From: Collybia mongolica
Taxonomy: Eukaryota > Basidiomycota > Agaricomycetes > Agaricales > Clitocybaceae
Assembly (NCBI GenBank): GCA_013420905.1
Contig: JAAXNY010000010.1
Location: forward strand, 1,426,001-1,490,000
Length of the DNA: 64,000 nt
Direction of reading: 5' to 3'
The notes under the pieces are model-generated. The model was given only the letters and a program-made list of their open reading frames with translations, ran no database searches and was not told where the DNA came from. Within the stretch, counting starts at the first letter, position 1. Every line of letters begins with the position of its first letter. A program made the translations under genes and the position numbers. This document shows positions 1-14,497 of the stretch, one piece after another.

Positions 1-1491
1 CAATCCGTCGACGCGACCATGGGGTAAAGCGGGATACGTGTCGGGTGTAACTCCGGGTCCCTACACATGAATGAGTGACTATATGAAACACGAGTACGAT
101 GCATACACTTACAAAGTCGTAAACAAACGGCCGGCTTTGTGTAACACCATACAACCTAGAGCTTTCCAAAATTACGGAGTAGACCGGGGATGGGTCGTTT
201 CCTGGAGCATGGACGCTCCATCCCGTTCTCGGGGCCCGTACATCCCAGAAAGAAACAACACCATGGCGAGCCGAGCCTGCAGCTATGTGACTGGCAGAAC
301 CACCCCCACAAGAGACGGAGTAGATCGGCTCATACGACCAAGGATCTGACAATGACAAAACTGGGCGCAGAGGTACAGGCCCAGGTCCACCTGCCGGGCC
401 CATCACTCTCGATGATGAGCGCAAGTCGTAGCATCGAACCTGGCCATCATACCAACCGGCGACTAGGATTTCTGGGGAAGAACCCCAGGGTGATACAAGT
501 GGTGCACGGGCTATCCCATAGACAGCGGAGGATGATCGCGCGTTGGACGGCTGACCGAACGTCGAATCGATATGGAGGACGGCGGAAGGGGTTGGTGACA
601 GTTGGTCATTCGAGATGGAATAAATTGTTAGGGGTGTCGAGGATGAGGTGCCAAACGCAGCGTATGGACCGGAGGCATCCATACAAAGATGAGACACCCA
701 GCTACGTGTCTTCAAGTCCGCAGAATACGGGATCAAGGAGGAACTCCTCAAATTTATTAAAGAAGCACAGCCACTTGATGATAATGATAACAAAACATCA
801 TTTCCTGATGACAGGGATTCTATGAAGTCTCCGCTATGGGGTCGAGGTATATCTTGACGCGAAGAGATCGTCAAAGATGTCATCAAATCATGCTGTGAAG
901 GAAATGAAAGTACAATGTGCTCGAGTGTGCCATCGTCGAACCCAACACAGAGTGTCCGATTTAGTCCACCATCGTTGGTGAAGGTTAGGCTTGTAATGTA
1001 AGGGCAAGTCCCATTACGTACAGCAGAACACATGCCCTCCAGGAGTACCGATGGAGTTGCTGCGTCTTGTGAATCGCCAAATTTATACGAGTAGAGAGTG
1101 TGTCCAGCGCCTACGATCAAGCGGGAAGAAGAGATAGCCAATACAGGCTGGGTTCTTCCGGCCCATGGTCGAGAGAGAGGGCGTGCCACGAAGTCTGCGT
1201 TGGACCACGCATAGTCCGCTAGAACGTCATAACGCAATTGAGTAAATGGAGTCCAGTGTGCACGCGCATGGGAGAGACTGTACGATGGCCGGGGGTGATT
1301 GCGTAAATAGTTTGCCCAACCGTAGTCTTTAACCTGGGAATAGAATAAGACGATTGAACACAATACGAGTCATTTGAGCGAACCAATGTATTGAGTAGCC
1401 GACAAGTTCGGGAGAGAATTCCAAGGTCATGGACGGTAAGTGGCTGTAAAAAGAGAATAAGAATATCACTGGGTAGGGATATAAACTGCAT
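1..1491 (-). CDS. F-box/WD40-repeat protein (C-terminus beyond window)
   Basis: Probable substrate-recognition subunit of an SCF ubiquitin ligase. The protein opens with an F-box (residues about 4-40, beginning LPSDILILFLQPLTVHDL and ending in a Cys-Arg-Leu-Leu-Asn motif), followed by a Trp/Tyr-rich linker (DYGWANYLRNHPRPSYSLSH) and a beta-propeller-like region with WD-type blades such as LVAGWYDGQVRCYDLR and VVSFWDVRAP. Model: exons 1384-1491, 113-1333 and 1-60 on the minus strand, with introns 1334-1383 (50 bp) and 61-112 (52 bp), both GT..AG and phase 0. That gives 463 codons and no stop before the edge, so the last blade or blades are missing only because the window ends. Overall design resembles FBXW4-like proteins; the target is unknown. 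It is divergently arranged with GEM1. Confidence 0.85.
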
Positions 1492-1851
1492 TGTAGGTGA
1501 TGACTGAGGGTGTATGGAAATTGATATATCGATAATCGAGTTAAAATTGGATTGAAAAGGTGGGCCTTTTATAAGAGCAAGAAAGCATGGCCCGATTAAG
1601 ATTAAAAAGGAGACAAGGTGTGAGGAGAGAACGGATCAGTAACGGGGCTAGGACTGGTCGCATGCATTCATTGCAGGTTTCGTCGGAGTGACTCTAAGCC
1701 GATTCTTTAAGTTTGGTCACGATGGCAATGGCGCGTGGCCCATACTCTTTGGTCACGTGTTACACTCCTCAACCTCATATTACTCTTACATTCATACTAC
1801 ACGCTTTCCGTCCAGCTCCCTACATCCCGCGCTTTCCTTCTCTAGAGGCAG
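1492..1851. promoter_or_regulatory. Divergent intergenic region, F-box/WD40 and GEM1
   Basis: 360 bp between two start codons that point away from each other. It must hold both promoters and both 5' leaders. It contains pyrimidine-rich stretches just before the GEM1 ATG, typical of fungal leaders. No further element is recognised. Confidence 0.4.
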
Positions 1852-4539
<2,688 letters not shown>

Positions 4540-4891
4540 TAGAGATTAATAAAACCATCAGGTCTTAGAGCTGGCATAACATGAAATAATTTTCAGAATC
4601 TGACCGAGTCTGAGAGTCACGCGATCCGAATTGCGACGTGTAAGATCCGAATCTAGCAGCATTGAAAACTCGTGCTGTGGGTAGCCCTGCATCTTACATT
4701 TAAAGCTTTCGGGGGCGTTGTGCTAACTTTTGTTTTGACCATCAATCATCTGAAGATAACTCCAAGACCGTCTACTTTGGCGTCCTTCAACCCCATTTGC
4801 TGTACGCCTTCTTGTTCACAGGCATCCGTAAGGGCCAAGTTTGAAACTCGAACAACAATTAGACTTGAACGCACCTAAATTGAGTCGCATC
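4540..4891. other. Intergenic, GEM1 terminator and VWA-gene promoter
   Basis: 352 bp between two plus-strand genes. It is fairly AT-rich after the GEM1 stop. No coding signal, repeat or RNA gene is recognised. Confidence 0.4.
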
Positions 4892-6588
4892 ATGGATGAA
4901 GATATGGATTTCGACGCCGGTGTGGCGACCGCTCAACAATATAATGGTCAGCAGTATAACACGCAATCGGCGAGTGGTGTAGACGCTGGGCGAAAGATGC
5001 TGTGAGTCGAAAATATTCTCTTCTCTCAGCTGTAATCTGACAGATCTATTACTTGCTAAGCGACTTGGTATTCGTGCAGGACTGTACAGGGAGTCAAGGA
5101 AGCTACATCTCGTCTGCCACTAAGAACATCGAGCAAATTTGTGCACACATTTTTGAGTCTGGGAAGTTACAAAGCCCGGAAGATCTACGTGTAGGATTAG
5201 TGGCATTCCGTGACCACCCTCCGCAAGACCATACCTACATTGTCAAGAACTTTGGATTTTCTTCGGACATTAGCAAAGTTCATAAAGATTTGTCTGGTCT
5301 ATATGCCTCAGGCGGTGGTGACGGACCCGAGGCTGTGACTGCGGCGATGGCAGAAGCGCTCAACATGGAATGGAGGGAATACTCAAGTAAAATGGTCGTC
5401 CTTATTGCAGACGCGCCACCTCATGGCATTGGGGAGTACGGAGATGGTAAGTAGGATCAGTCTATGGCCCAGGTCATTCTAACGATGTTGCAGGCTTTGA
5501 CGATGGGTCTCCCGATGGTCAAGATCCTCTTCAACTCGCAAGGCAGATGGCTAGTCGCGGCATAACTCTGGTGAGCTACGGGATCACAGTTTCCTCTACA
5601 CTGGTATTAATTAGGCTTCAGTTCTTTGTCGCTTGCGAACCTGCCCTGAGTGGTTATTCAGTGAGTGGTGCTATTAATAACTCTCCACACACTAAATACA
5701 TGTACATCAGTATGCAACTGACTTTTATAAAGCCATCACCGATATAACATCGGGCCTCATGCTCCCATTGACGACGGCTGATTTGCTTTCACACGCAATA
5801 GTGGGCAGCGTTCTGGAGAACCTTGATATGGAACGACTCGTTCGCGAAGTAGGCCACGCAGTTGCGCAGCGTATTCTCGGAAACAACGAGAGCGTTGACG
5901 ATGTGGCCCGAGAGTTGCATGAAAAACTACTTCTTCGTAATGAAAGCACCAAGAAGGTGGTGATCGAGAGTATATATAAAGAGTCAGAGGAAGCGCGACA
6001 CAATGTCGCTGTTTTCACACAGGCGTCTTCATTAGCGGAAGCTCGTCCCTTACTTAAGAGGGTTAGTATGTTTTTGTTTTTCTTCAAGGACCTCCGCGAG
6101 AAAACATCCTTCCCGTAGGTGCATGGGACCCGGTTCACGGACAAATACCTGCAAGCGCGCCAATCGTTCTCGCGGAGCTCATACGCATCATATGGAACAT
6201 CTACCCGGGTGCCCGCGTCACCAGTGAAAGCTCCAGCATCTCCGAAGGCCGCGGCACCTGGCTCTCCACCTCGTAAAGTCGTCACAGACTTCGCAGCGTT
6301 CGGCGCTCCCTCAACGGCCAGCGTGTTTGGTACAGCTGTTGCTTCAACACCATTTTCATTAGCAGGTGGGAAAGCTGCGTTTGGTGGTATTCGAGGTGGG
6401 GGCGGACGCATGTTCGATGAAGAGGAAGAGGAAGAAGATGATGGTAGGCAGCGAGTGGAACTTCGAGAAGGGTTCATTTCACTTGATCAGGTATGTTGTA
6501 TTGACAAAGCCTCAAGATCGCAACGCTGATGAGTTATCAGGCCAGGCGCATCGCGATGCAGAGTGCGTGGCGGGGTGCACACGCTTAA
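4892..6588 (+). CDS. VWA-domain protein (vwkA-like, no kinase domain)
   Basis: About 460 aa from roughly seven exons. An acidic N-terminus (MDEDMDFDAG) is followed by a von Willebrand factor A domain. Its metal-ion-dependent adhesion site is visible as VQDCTGSQGSYIS (DxTGS form) and a later VLIADAPPHGIGE. The gene has its closest design in the fungal and slime-mould proteins related to vWF-A/alpha-kinase proteins, but no alpha-kinase motif is present. The C-terminal third is low in complexity (Ala/Pro/Ser/Gly) and carries an acidic run (FDEEEEEEDD) just before the end, which finishes RRIAMQSAWRGAHA. Function cannot be stated beyond likely protein binding through the VWA fold. Introns are short GT..AG; the last one is 6491-6540. 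Confidence 0.8.
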
Positions 6589-6784
6589 CCATTTCGTCAC
6601 ATTCAACGTATGTGTATTGTTCATTCATTATCCCACCCATGCAAGGACAAGGATCCCTTGTACTTGTTGTAGATTTCGTATGTTGGTAATCGCATCTTGG
6701 AAATTGTATTATGTATACCCTTGAAGAGATAAATATAATTCCATCCCCTCAAACCCTATCCCATACAACATACATATGCCAATA

Positions 6785-7800
6785 TTAAGGGGAAGTGTCT
6801 TTCCGTTTCCGTTTTTTCTTTTTTCTTGGCTCTGCGTCTTGGGTAACAGCAACACCAACAGCATCTTGAATCTGCCCTCGATGATCTGGTAGTTTGGCGG
6901 TGAGGGTATCTTGCGGTATCTCTTCAAGGACCGATTTTTCTTTCCACCACGATTGATCATTTCTTTCCCTACTCCCCTTTCCATCCTGAACTAACCCCCC
7001 CTCAGCCTCTTTTGTTTCTCGTTTTCGCCGCTTCTCCTCCTTCCTTTTGGCCTGTGCGATATTATCCGCAGCGTCATATTCCCTTGCCTCTTTCCGTCGC
7101 TTCTTAGATTTCTTTTCTTCCTTCAGCTTCGTTTTAAGCTCCTTTTTCTGTCTCTTCCGAGTTCGCTCGTCTTCGTCGCCGCCTTTCGAACCATTTGTGT
7201 TCTTTTTCGGTGTATTCTCAATGACGCCCTTCAATGTGGTTCCCATTGTGATTTCATTGTCATCCAAGCTATCAGGTCCAAGAATTGGTCCCCGAAAGAA
7301 TTTGGCATATAGGCCACGCTTCGCAGCTTCACGTTTTGCGATAGACAATAAACTTGCTCGTAATGGCTGGGTGCCGTCCGGAGTATTACCACCAGAGCTG
7401 TCGGCAGGAGTGCCAATGACTGGTCTACGAGTCGACAAGATACCTGTGGTGGTCCGTTTGAACTCGGGCGCAGATACATCACCCTGAGTCCCTCAGTACA
7501 AGCGATCTCAGAACGCAATGATCCTCTCACCTCATCGTCATCATCACTTGTACATTTAAGCTGTATTGATTTGGCCGCTGCGGAGAAAAGGCTGATACAC
7601 TTAGTCTACAAGTTCTATTAACGATATGGTCGTACGCACTGGTCCCAGAACGGAAAAGCCTCATCGCGGTCCTTGCCCAATCCTGATAGTGTTTTCTTTT
7701 GTGGAATAGCAAGTGGCCGGCTGATGGCACCCTTACGGAGGCCAGTGCCCTTACCCGTCCATCCTTGGGCTACGAGGTATGAGTGACCATCCAAAGGCAT
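6785..7800 (-). CDS. G-patch nucleolar protein, GPATCH4/Tma23-like
   Basis: 306 aa from exons 7640-7800, 7531-7591 and 6785-7483; introns 7592-7639 (48 bp) and 7484-7530 (47 bp) keep the frame. The N-terminal G-patch (about residues 1-50) begins with a hydrophobic stretch and GWTGKGTGLRKGAISRPLAI, followed by GLGKDRDEAFPFWDHLF. This order (G-patch, 'GLG', aromatic WDHLF, acidic patch DDDDE) is that of GPATCH4/Tma23 proteins, which act in ribosome biogenesis in the nucleolus. The C-terminal half is strongly basic with many KKxKR runs, a nucleolar targeting type of tail. It is convergent with the VWA gene (196 bp between stops). Confidence 0.85.
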
Positions 7801-8216
7801 GGATCGTACGATCGAGAAGGCTTAAGACTCAGTACCCACAACATTGAAAATAGTTGATGCAATATTAGATTCTAATAGACTCAAACAAGAATCCTGGATT
7901 GTGATTGACATACATCCATGTTGTACGTAGTAAATGGTTCTCTGCAGGTGCTTCTACCATAATCTAACAACACCAACAATGCCTGCTCGAGATGGGGGAT
8001 CGTAGGAAAAGAGGCGATACACCCCTACATCGGATGGTATAGACATAATCTAGTACGAGTTTAAAATATTGGCATATTACGAAGTTATATGACTGCCGAA
8101 AATACGTCTCAAATGGGGTTACCTGAACACTACTTGCGTTACATTCCGATTGTTGTCCGGCGACCACTATCTTTCAGGAATACATTGCATTGATTCCCTC
8201 GGGAGTAAGTACGCCT
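7801..8216. other. Intergenic, no gene recognised
   Basis: 416 bp between the DOHH stop and the GPATCH4-like start, both on the minus strand. It should contain the DOHH terminator and the GPATCH4-like promoter. Short open frames here carry no recognisable domain. Confidence 0.4.
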
Positions 8217-9488
8217 TTAGACACCAAAGACTGTGATGGAGGGTACATTTCCAAGGCCATTGGCGTATTGAAATTCGTCAGAGTTCTCATACTGCCAAGG
8301 TAAATGGTAATTAAACATTTCATAGAATATATTGACGGTGCTACGCACCTCCCATATATCAATCGCAATTTGGCAACTCTCCCGGACAACTCTCGGCGCG
8401 TCTTCCTTAACCATCCATTCTCGCAAATATGGTAGCACTTCTGGGGTTGCGATACCGCCGAGAGCCTCTGCAGCTTCGTGGCGAACCATTTCCGACTCAC
8501 CGCCATCTTCTAAGACCTTCAGAAGAGAGGGTATCGAATGAGGAGAGAGAAGTTGCCCGAAAACGAATGCTATTTCATGCCTAGTAACGATGGTAATTCA
8601 TATCTCTAGGTCACTAAACAGTCGTACTCACTTGAACAAAGCACTCTCATCCGAAAAGCCAGAAGCAAGGGCATCGACCGCGGCTGGAGTACCGATATTA
8701 CGCAGTGCGAACATGGCTCGATACCTCTCAAATAGAGGCAGCTGCGTGTTTAGTAACTTTGATTGTAGATTCGCAACACTGCTTTCAGTCAGATCGTCCG
8801 GTCTGGGCGCTCCCGATAAAAGTTTTGACGTCGGGGGTGCTGGATCGATTGAATTGTATAGGCTGTGACGGTGTCAGCAATGCGGAAAAAAAAGCAATCA
8901 TGTATGTGCATACGGAGTGACTGAGTCTTTGAGGACCCTTAGATGTTTTTGTCCTTCTTCTGAATTGTCCCACTCGATTTTGGCAATGGCGATCTCGCAA
9001 GTTTCCCTCACTGAACGGTCAGAGTCGGAAAGATATGCTTCAAGGATAGGGATGGAAGAGAGTGCAGAAATTGCTCCCATCGCTTCGGCAGCCTGTAAAT
9101 AATAACGGTCTACCCCTTTGTTTACCTTGAGCACGGACACAAGCAAGTACCTCATGCCGTACCATGGGGTCTTGCGATTCATCGCGCAGGATGTCTTCCA
9201 GGGCAGGCAAGGCTGAAGGCATCTTCATTTGCCCCAAGCAATACGCGAGCTCGTGCTTCAACAAAGCAGACGAATCTTTAAAGCCTGTAAAGGGGAGTTG
9301 GGGATCGACCAATTCTGAGATTAGATTATCTCCAAACCCTCGACAATGATTCGAACAGCATGTTCAGTCTTCAGGGACTTCAGAGTGAAAAGGTCTCTGA
9401 ATCGGGTATGCAATGGGACATTTCCCGATTTATTGAGAAGAGAATCTTGTAGTTTTTTGAGGTCGGAAGAAGATATTTCGGTGACCAT
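8217..9488 (-). CDS. LIA1: Deoxyhypusine hydroxylase (HEAT-repeat diiron enzyme)
   Basis: Completes hypusine formation on translation factor eIF5A by hydroxylating deoxyhypusine. Six exons (9338-9488, 9151-9284, 8914-9092, 8632-8862, 8349-8580, 8217-8291) with introns of 51-58 bp give 333 aa, the family's usual size. All four metal-binding His-Glu motifs of the HEAT repeats are present: [37 protein letters not shown] and [12 protein letters not shown]. The two halves are related copies, as in all DOHH. The first intron (9285-9337) has to run to the TTTACAG site, which joins EG to [11 protein letters not shown] as in human and yeast proteins; a nearer AG would add residues absent from the family. 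It starts 63 bp from the oppositely oriented MRT4. Confidence 0.96.
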
Positions 9489-9551
9489 GATTGAAAGTCG
9501 AGGATAAACTTGGCGGGCTTCCAATTCCAGAGATTATTTTCTTCCACCACA
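9489..9551. promoter_or_regulatory. 63-bp bidirectional promoter, DOHH and MRT4
   Basis: Only 63 bp separate the two divergent start codons, so both 5' leaders and core promoters must overlap each other or the coding ends. No obvious TATA box is present, in keeping with a housekeeping bidirectional promoter. Confidence 0.6.
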
Positions 9552-10521
9552 ATGCCGCGGTCGAAACGCTCAAAGTTAGGTGAATGTACCGAGCGCTACA
9601 GATTACAATCGACGTTGACAGACACTTCCAGTGTCCCTCACCAAGGTCGCCAAAAAGACCAAGGAGCAAAAAAATGTCATGATGAAGGAGGTTTGTTGAT
9701 CAGGGAACATCAATCATACTGCTTGCTTACATGGGCAAATTCTCAGCTGCAGGAGCACTCGGAAAAATGGAGATACTGCTGGCTATTCGAAGTAGGTTCC
9801 ATGCGAAATTCGCATCTCAAAACGGTCAGGAAATTATGGAAAGAGTGAGTGTGCTTAGATTGTTCACAAAAGTTTCGGCTCATGTGGAGGGGGTCTACAG
9901 TTCTGCAAGAATATTTTTTGGTCGAAGTGCAGTGATGGCCAAAGCTCTAGGGACGACACCCGAAGAAGAGCACTGTCAAGGGTTGTATAAACTAGCAAAG
10001 GTATGTCATTAGCCGAAACCCTCGCAAACTCCTTTTTAATGATTTTCACTCAGCAAATAAAAGGCCAAGTTGGAATACTTTTTACGGACACAGAGCCCCA
10101 AGAGGTCATCGATTGGTTTGCAGATTTTCAGCAACCCGATTACGCCAGGACAGGAAATCTCGCAAGTCGAACAGTCATCCTTCCTGCCGGACCAGTTATG
10201 CGACAGCATTCAGATCCCCCTGAACCATTTCCTCATAACGAGGAGCCTCAACTACGCAAATTAGGTCTCACGACATCAATGAACAAGGGCGTGCCGACAC
10301 TTAGTGTTTCTCATAAGCTTTGTGAAAAAGGCAAACCCTTAACGAGCGAACAAGCCCAACTCTTGAAGCTCATTGGAGAAAAGATGGTCGTGTTTCGCGT
10401 AGGATTAATTTCACGATGGGACTCGACAACTGGAGAGGTCGTTCAGATCGAAGGTCCTGGTACAATATTGCCACAGGACAAAGTTGATGGTGATACGGAA
10501 GAAGACGCAATGAGTGAGTAG
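9552..10521 (+). CDS. MRT4: Ribosome assembly factor Mrt4 (P0-like)
   Basis: Nucleolar paralogue of ribosomal stalk protein P0 that holds the P0 site on pre-60S particles until it is exchanged. The N-terminus MPRSKRSKLVSLTKVAKK is the family signature. It is followed by the L10-like domain (WLFEVGSMRNSHLKTVRKLW, then ARIFFGRSAVMAKALGTTPE) and the inserted domain with LLFTDTEP-type strand, DYARTGN and EPQLRKLGL. It lacks the acidic P-protein tail of P0, ending instead DTEEDAMSE. Five exons with GT..AG introns; the first intron begins after codon 9 (KL/V), and the segment SARIFFG is joined across an intron at about 9845-9899. Confidence 0.95.
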
Positions 10522-10872
10522 ATGGTATTTGTACTACTGATTTGTATACCATAAATATCCACTATTCTATGTCTTTCCTGCGTTCTTGGTTAATATAATG
10601 ATTGTCACCTGCCTTGCATTCATGCGGACCAAGATGCATTCGACTTGACATGGGGCATATTTACCATATTCAGTTGTTGACACGGTCCCGTGCCACGATC
10701 AGTAAACGTACCTTACCTATCCACTTGGTATTGCACAGCTTCAAATTAGATTCGACCTGACACCCATCTGGGAGAAAGCCGGGTCATGAGGTTTCCTTTC
10801 ACATTCTTGGGTCTGACGGCCCAGATACCCTTTACGACAGTGACCCAATCTCGTCCTAACATCCCCTTGAGC
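10522..10872. other. Intergenic before DPP5, with in-frame upstream ATG
   Basis: 351 bp between MRT4 and the DPP5 start chosen here. It contains an ATG at 10786 in frame with DPP5 and without an intervening stop; see that gene. No other gene is recognised. Confidence 0.4.
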
Positions 10873-13800
10873 ATGGCGACAAAATCCGAGTTCAAGTTTA
10901 AAGAAGGACCTGATGTGTTCTCGCCTAAGGATCTGGTTCGTGCCTAGTGTTCTGATTCTCTTCTTGTTCGAGGACAGATAAACGGCCATCCAGGTTGAGC
11001 TGAAGCGTCCCGGCGCCGGGGTTGCCAACGACGCGGGTGATCTCGTCTTGGTTCCTGTCAGCAAGTTTTCATTTGAGGATAAGAAGTAAATCCTTGAATC
11101 CAGTATCGTGGGATGTGGACTGATATGGTCTAGAAATAAGAAATTCATCTACGTAGCTCCGTTGGAATCTACAGTGCAGCCATTAGAGATTCTGGTTCGT
11201 GTTCGCTTCTACAGGTATCAATGTAATCGATACTAAACATCTCTAGCTTGAAAAGGGCGGAGAGGCTTTCTGGATTAACTCCCGAACGGTTGCTCACGTT
11301 GTTGAAGGAGATGGTGTTTTGGAACTCTACGCACTCGATATAAAGTTTGAAACCCAAGCTGGAGGACAGGCTGGAAGCCTGACCACACCTGCGCCTCCTA
11401 CTCTCATTGGAAAATTCCCTAGCAAATCAGCCACAAATTTCCGTTTTTCACCGGCATCCAGTCAACTTGTTTTCTCCGCATACGTTTATTCTGATGGTAA
11501 CTTGACGGCAGTAAAGGAACACGACGATGAGTGGGAGTCGCGCGGTAATTCAGCCTTCGTTTACGATACGACATATGTGAGGCATTGGGATACCTGGCAA
11601 GGAAACAAGAAGCCTGCCTTGTTCAGCGTCCGCCTCACACAGGACCCGGGACGCGAATGGATATTCGGCCCACACTTTGTCAATCTATTGAAAGGAACAG
11701 GTCATGTATGCACCAAACGTCACAGGATCCACCCATTTCTCACCCATCGTACGGTAGAGTTCACCTGTGGAACCTTTTGGAGGAACCGACGATTTTGATG
11801 TATCGAAGACCCACGTTGTTTATACCACCAAAGATCCCAAATTACCTGAAGCGTGGCATACGAAGCAAAACGTCGGTTCATCACAATTGATTCGATATGT
11901 TTCTAAGGATATCTCTGTCAGGTTTATATTGTCGATATCCATGGGGGAACCCCCAAGGAACTGACCTCAGGAAAACAGGGTGCCATCCACAGTCCTGTCT
12001 TCAGCGCTGATGGGAACAAGATCGCCTGGCTGGAGTTGGATGAAGACGGTTATGAGAGTGATAGGTTCGCATTCTAAATATCATCTGGAATAGTTATATT
12101 GATGTTTCGGTAGGGCGAAAATTGTGATATACGATTTGAACAAAGATATCAGATTTACATTAACACAGAATTGGGACCGTTCCCCGGATGCTTTGGCGGT
12201 GAGAGTTGTAACCTTTGTCGTGGGTAATTTCCGTTGATCTGTCGTCCATGTCATCCAGTTTTCTAAAGAAGGGAACTTTTTATATTTCACTGCTGGGGAC
12301 GGAGCCAAGGTCAAGGTTTTTGTATTACCAGTCCCTCCCACGCCCGATAAATCTTCGACAAACCCAAAGCTGTCGAAGAAGTATACAACACCGGTGGTTC
12401 TGGTGGGCAACAAAGCTGCATCGGGAATCCAGGCTCTCTTCACCGGAAGGTTGCTGTTTACTCAGTCTTCGCTTACCTCCCCCAGTGATGTGTTCATCAT
12501 TCGCAACCTCAAACGTTTCGAGGACGAATTATTACAAAGCGAGACACCGCTAATTTTCAACGGGAAAGCAGAACAGATCACCCACTTCACGGAGGCGGAT
12601 CTCAAGGGAAAGGCACTCAGCGAAGGAGAAGAATTCTGGTTCAAAGGTGCGAATGATAGGGACGTCCAAGGTTGGGCCTTGAAGCCCAAAGGGTGGAAAT
12701 CCAACCAACGAAGGAGATATCCTGTACTCCTACTCATCCATGGAGGTAAGGGGACGGCTAGCGTATATTTCGCATCTGACTAAATTATGTAAAGGACCTC
12801 AAGGAGCTTGGGAAGATCAATGGTCAAATCGATGGAACCCTAATGGTGAGGTCATACTGTTCACAGCCGAAACCCATACTTACTATGCCTTACTCAGTTT
12901 TCGCTCAGCAGGGATACTTTGTCATCATGATCAACCCCACCGGGAGTACCACGTTTGGCCAAGGTCTCCTTAGCTTCCTGTATACCCTTTTTCCTGCTCA
13001 CTTGCTCGCCGTAGATTTCACTGATGCAATTGCAGAAGATTGGGGAGGTAAACCTTTCATTGACATGCAAGCAGGTTGGAAGTTTGCGTTGCACGCCTAT
13101 CCTGAGGTCCGTCATGATGCTTACAGAGACTGGGATTAGCTCGCTGATAACTGACTAAGATTAATCCCGAGCGCGCCGTCGCTGCGGGCGCCAGTTGGGG
13201 TGGATATGCAATCAAGTACGGGATTTCATCTGATTAATCATGTTATGCTGACGTCACTGGGAAGTTGGATTCAAGGACACCCAGAATATGGATTTAAATT
13301 CAAGGTAAGTGGGCTAAAAGCCAGGGATACAAACATCATCCTTACATAAACAGGCTTTAGTTGGTCACGATGGGGTAAACTTCTCATAAAACTTATCCAT
13401 TTGACTCCTTTTACCTCCTTATCCAGGTCTTCGACTCAAATTACAATGGGTATTCCACTGACGAACTGTTCTTCGTATGTGCCTCAAGTGGAATCCAAGA
13501 GTTGTAATTCCTGACTTCCTTTCAGTTTAATCATGAATGGGGAGGGAGGTTAGTTGTCATACTTGCATTATTATTGACGTTGAACAAACACAACTAGGCC
13601 ATGGGAGAGAAAGAGCAAGGACCTTTCTGAGAAGTATGTTATTATCATTTGCAATCCCTTGCGGCCAATTTACATAGCTTGCCTCAGATTCAGCCCTTCA
13701 AATTTCGTAAACAATTGGTCTACTCCCCAGCTTCTGATACATGGCAGCAAGGATTATCGCCTCCCAGAAACAGAGAGTATTGCAGCATTCCATGCTTTGC

Positions 13801-14053
13801 AGCAGTGCGCCAAATTACCATTCCTGATATGAGTAATTTATTGACATCCACTTTCATCATCTGTAGGCGCGGCATTCGAAGTAGGCTGGTAATATTCCCA
13901 GATGAGAATCATTGGGTCCTTGACCATGGAAATAGGTTTGTTTTGTTTTGCGACTGTTCGGGGGCGCTGCTTAATTCGATCGGATCACACAGCCTGAAGT
14001 GGCACTTTGAGGTTCTTAGGTGGTTTGATGAATTTGTCGGTGAAGAGTCTTGA
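10873..14053 (+). CDS. DPP5: Dipeptidyl-peptidase 5, S9C prolyl-oligopeptidase family
   Basis: Serine exopeptidase that removes dipeptides from peptides. About 14 small exons. An N-terminal beta-propeller region (from FSPKDLVELKRPGAG to about 12700) precedes an alpha/beta-hydrolase domain. The catalytic triad is visible: nucleophile Ser in GASWGGYA, Asp in HGSKDYRLP, and His in DENHWVLDHG. The oxyanion-site motif LLIHGGPQGAWEDQWSNRW is typical of S9 peptidases. The start at 10873 (MATKSEFKFKEGP) matches an intracellular form. An in-frame ATG at 10786 would add 29 residues with a hydrophobic, Phe/Thr-rich start (MRFPFTFLGLTAQIPF) that could be a signal peptide; secreted Dpp V enzymes are common in fungi. 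Which start is used is not decided by sequence alone. Confidence 0.92.
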
Positions 14054-14497
14054 GAAGATTAGCTGGTCGTAAACATATCGTGAATTATATAAATACCTGT
14101 TTGAGCTTGAGTTGGAGTTGGATGGGTTTGCAAATCGATCCCTTCTTTGACCAGATCAAGACACCAGTCGAGTGCGAAACAGAATTTACATGTTTGCACA
14201 CATGGGTCAATGATGGGCACCACGCAAGGACCCATAATCAAAATTTCTTTGTGTCACAGGGCCAGTATGAGTATCGTCATCGAGAGAAGCAATTATGGTC
14301 ACGTGGAAAGAAGACCCAAACGAAATCGACAGGGACTGGCACCACTTACTAGGCCCCTGCACATCGCTCCTTGTCAACGACCGTTGAATTACATCAAGAG
14401 TTGGTTTCTTCGTAAACTTATGAATACCCATGGGCGACATTCAAACGAGACCATTTTCCAAAAACTATAGGTGGGTGCCGTATGGAATCTATCCAGC
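14054..14497. other. 444-bp stretch without a convincing gene
   Basis: Between the DPP5 stop and the CSC1-type start. The minus strand has two overlapping short open frames (about 14440-14207 and 14241-14059) that can be read into each other, but they show no known domain, no family-like pattern and no clear splice site. I see no repeat or RNA gene. Confidence 0.3.

Noticed and set aside
71..825. Plus-strand open frames near the window start
   Set aside because: They lie opposite a well-supported F-box/WD40 exon on the minus strand and show no domain.
5725..6477. 250-codon minus-strand open frame
   Set aside because: It is antisense to the VWA gene, low in complexity (Ser/Pro), and without domain or splice logic.
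7047..7487. Plus-strand Phe/Ser/Arg-rich open frame
   Set aside because: It is antisense to the Lys-rich tail of the GPATCH4-like gene.
9321..9337. Extra in-frame-looking segment [14 protein letters not shown] in DOHH
   Set aside because: It reads well in a shifted frame, but the segment is absent from human and yeast DOHH, and the complete 53-bp intron 9285-9337 joins EG to [11 protein letters not shown] cleanly.
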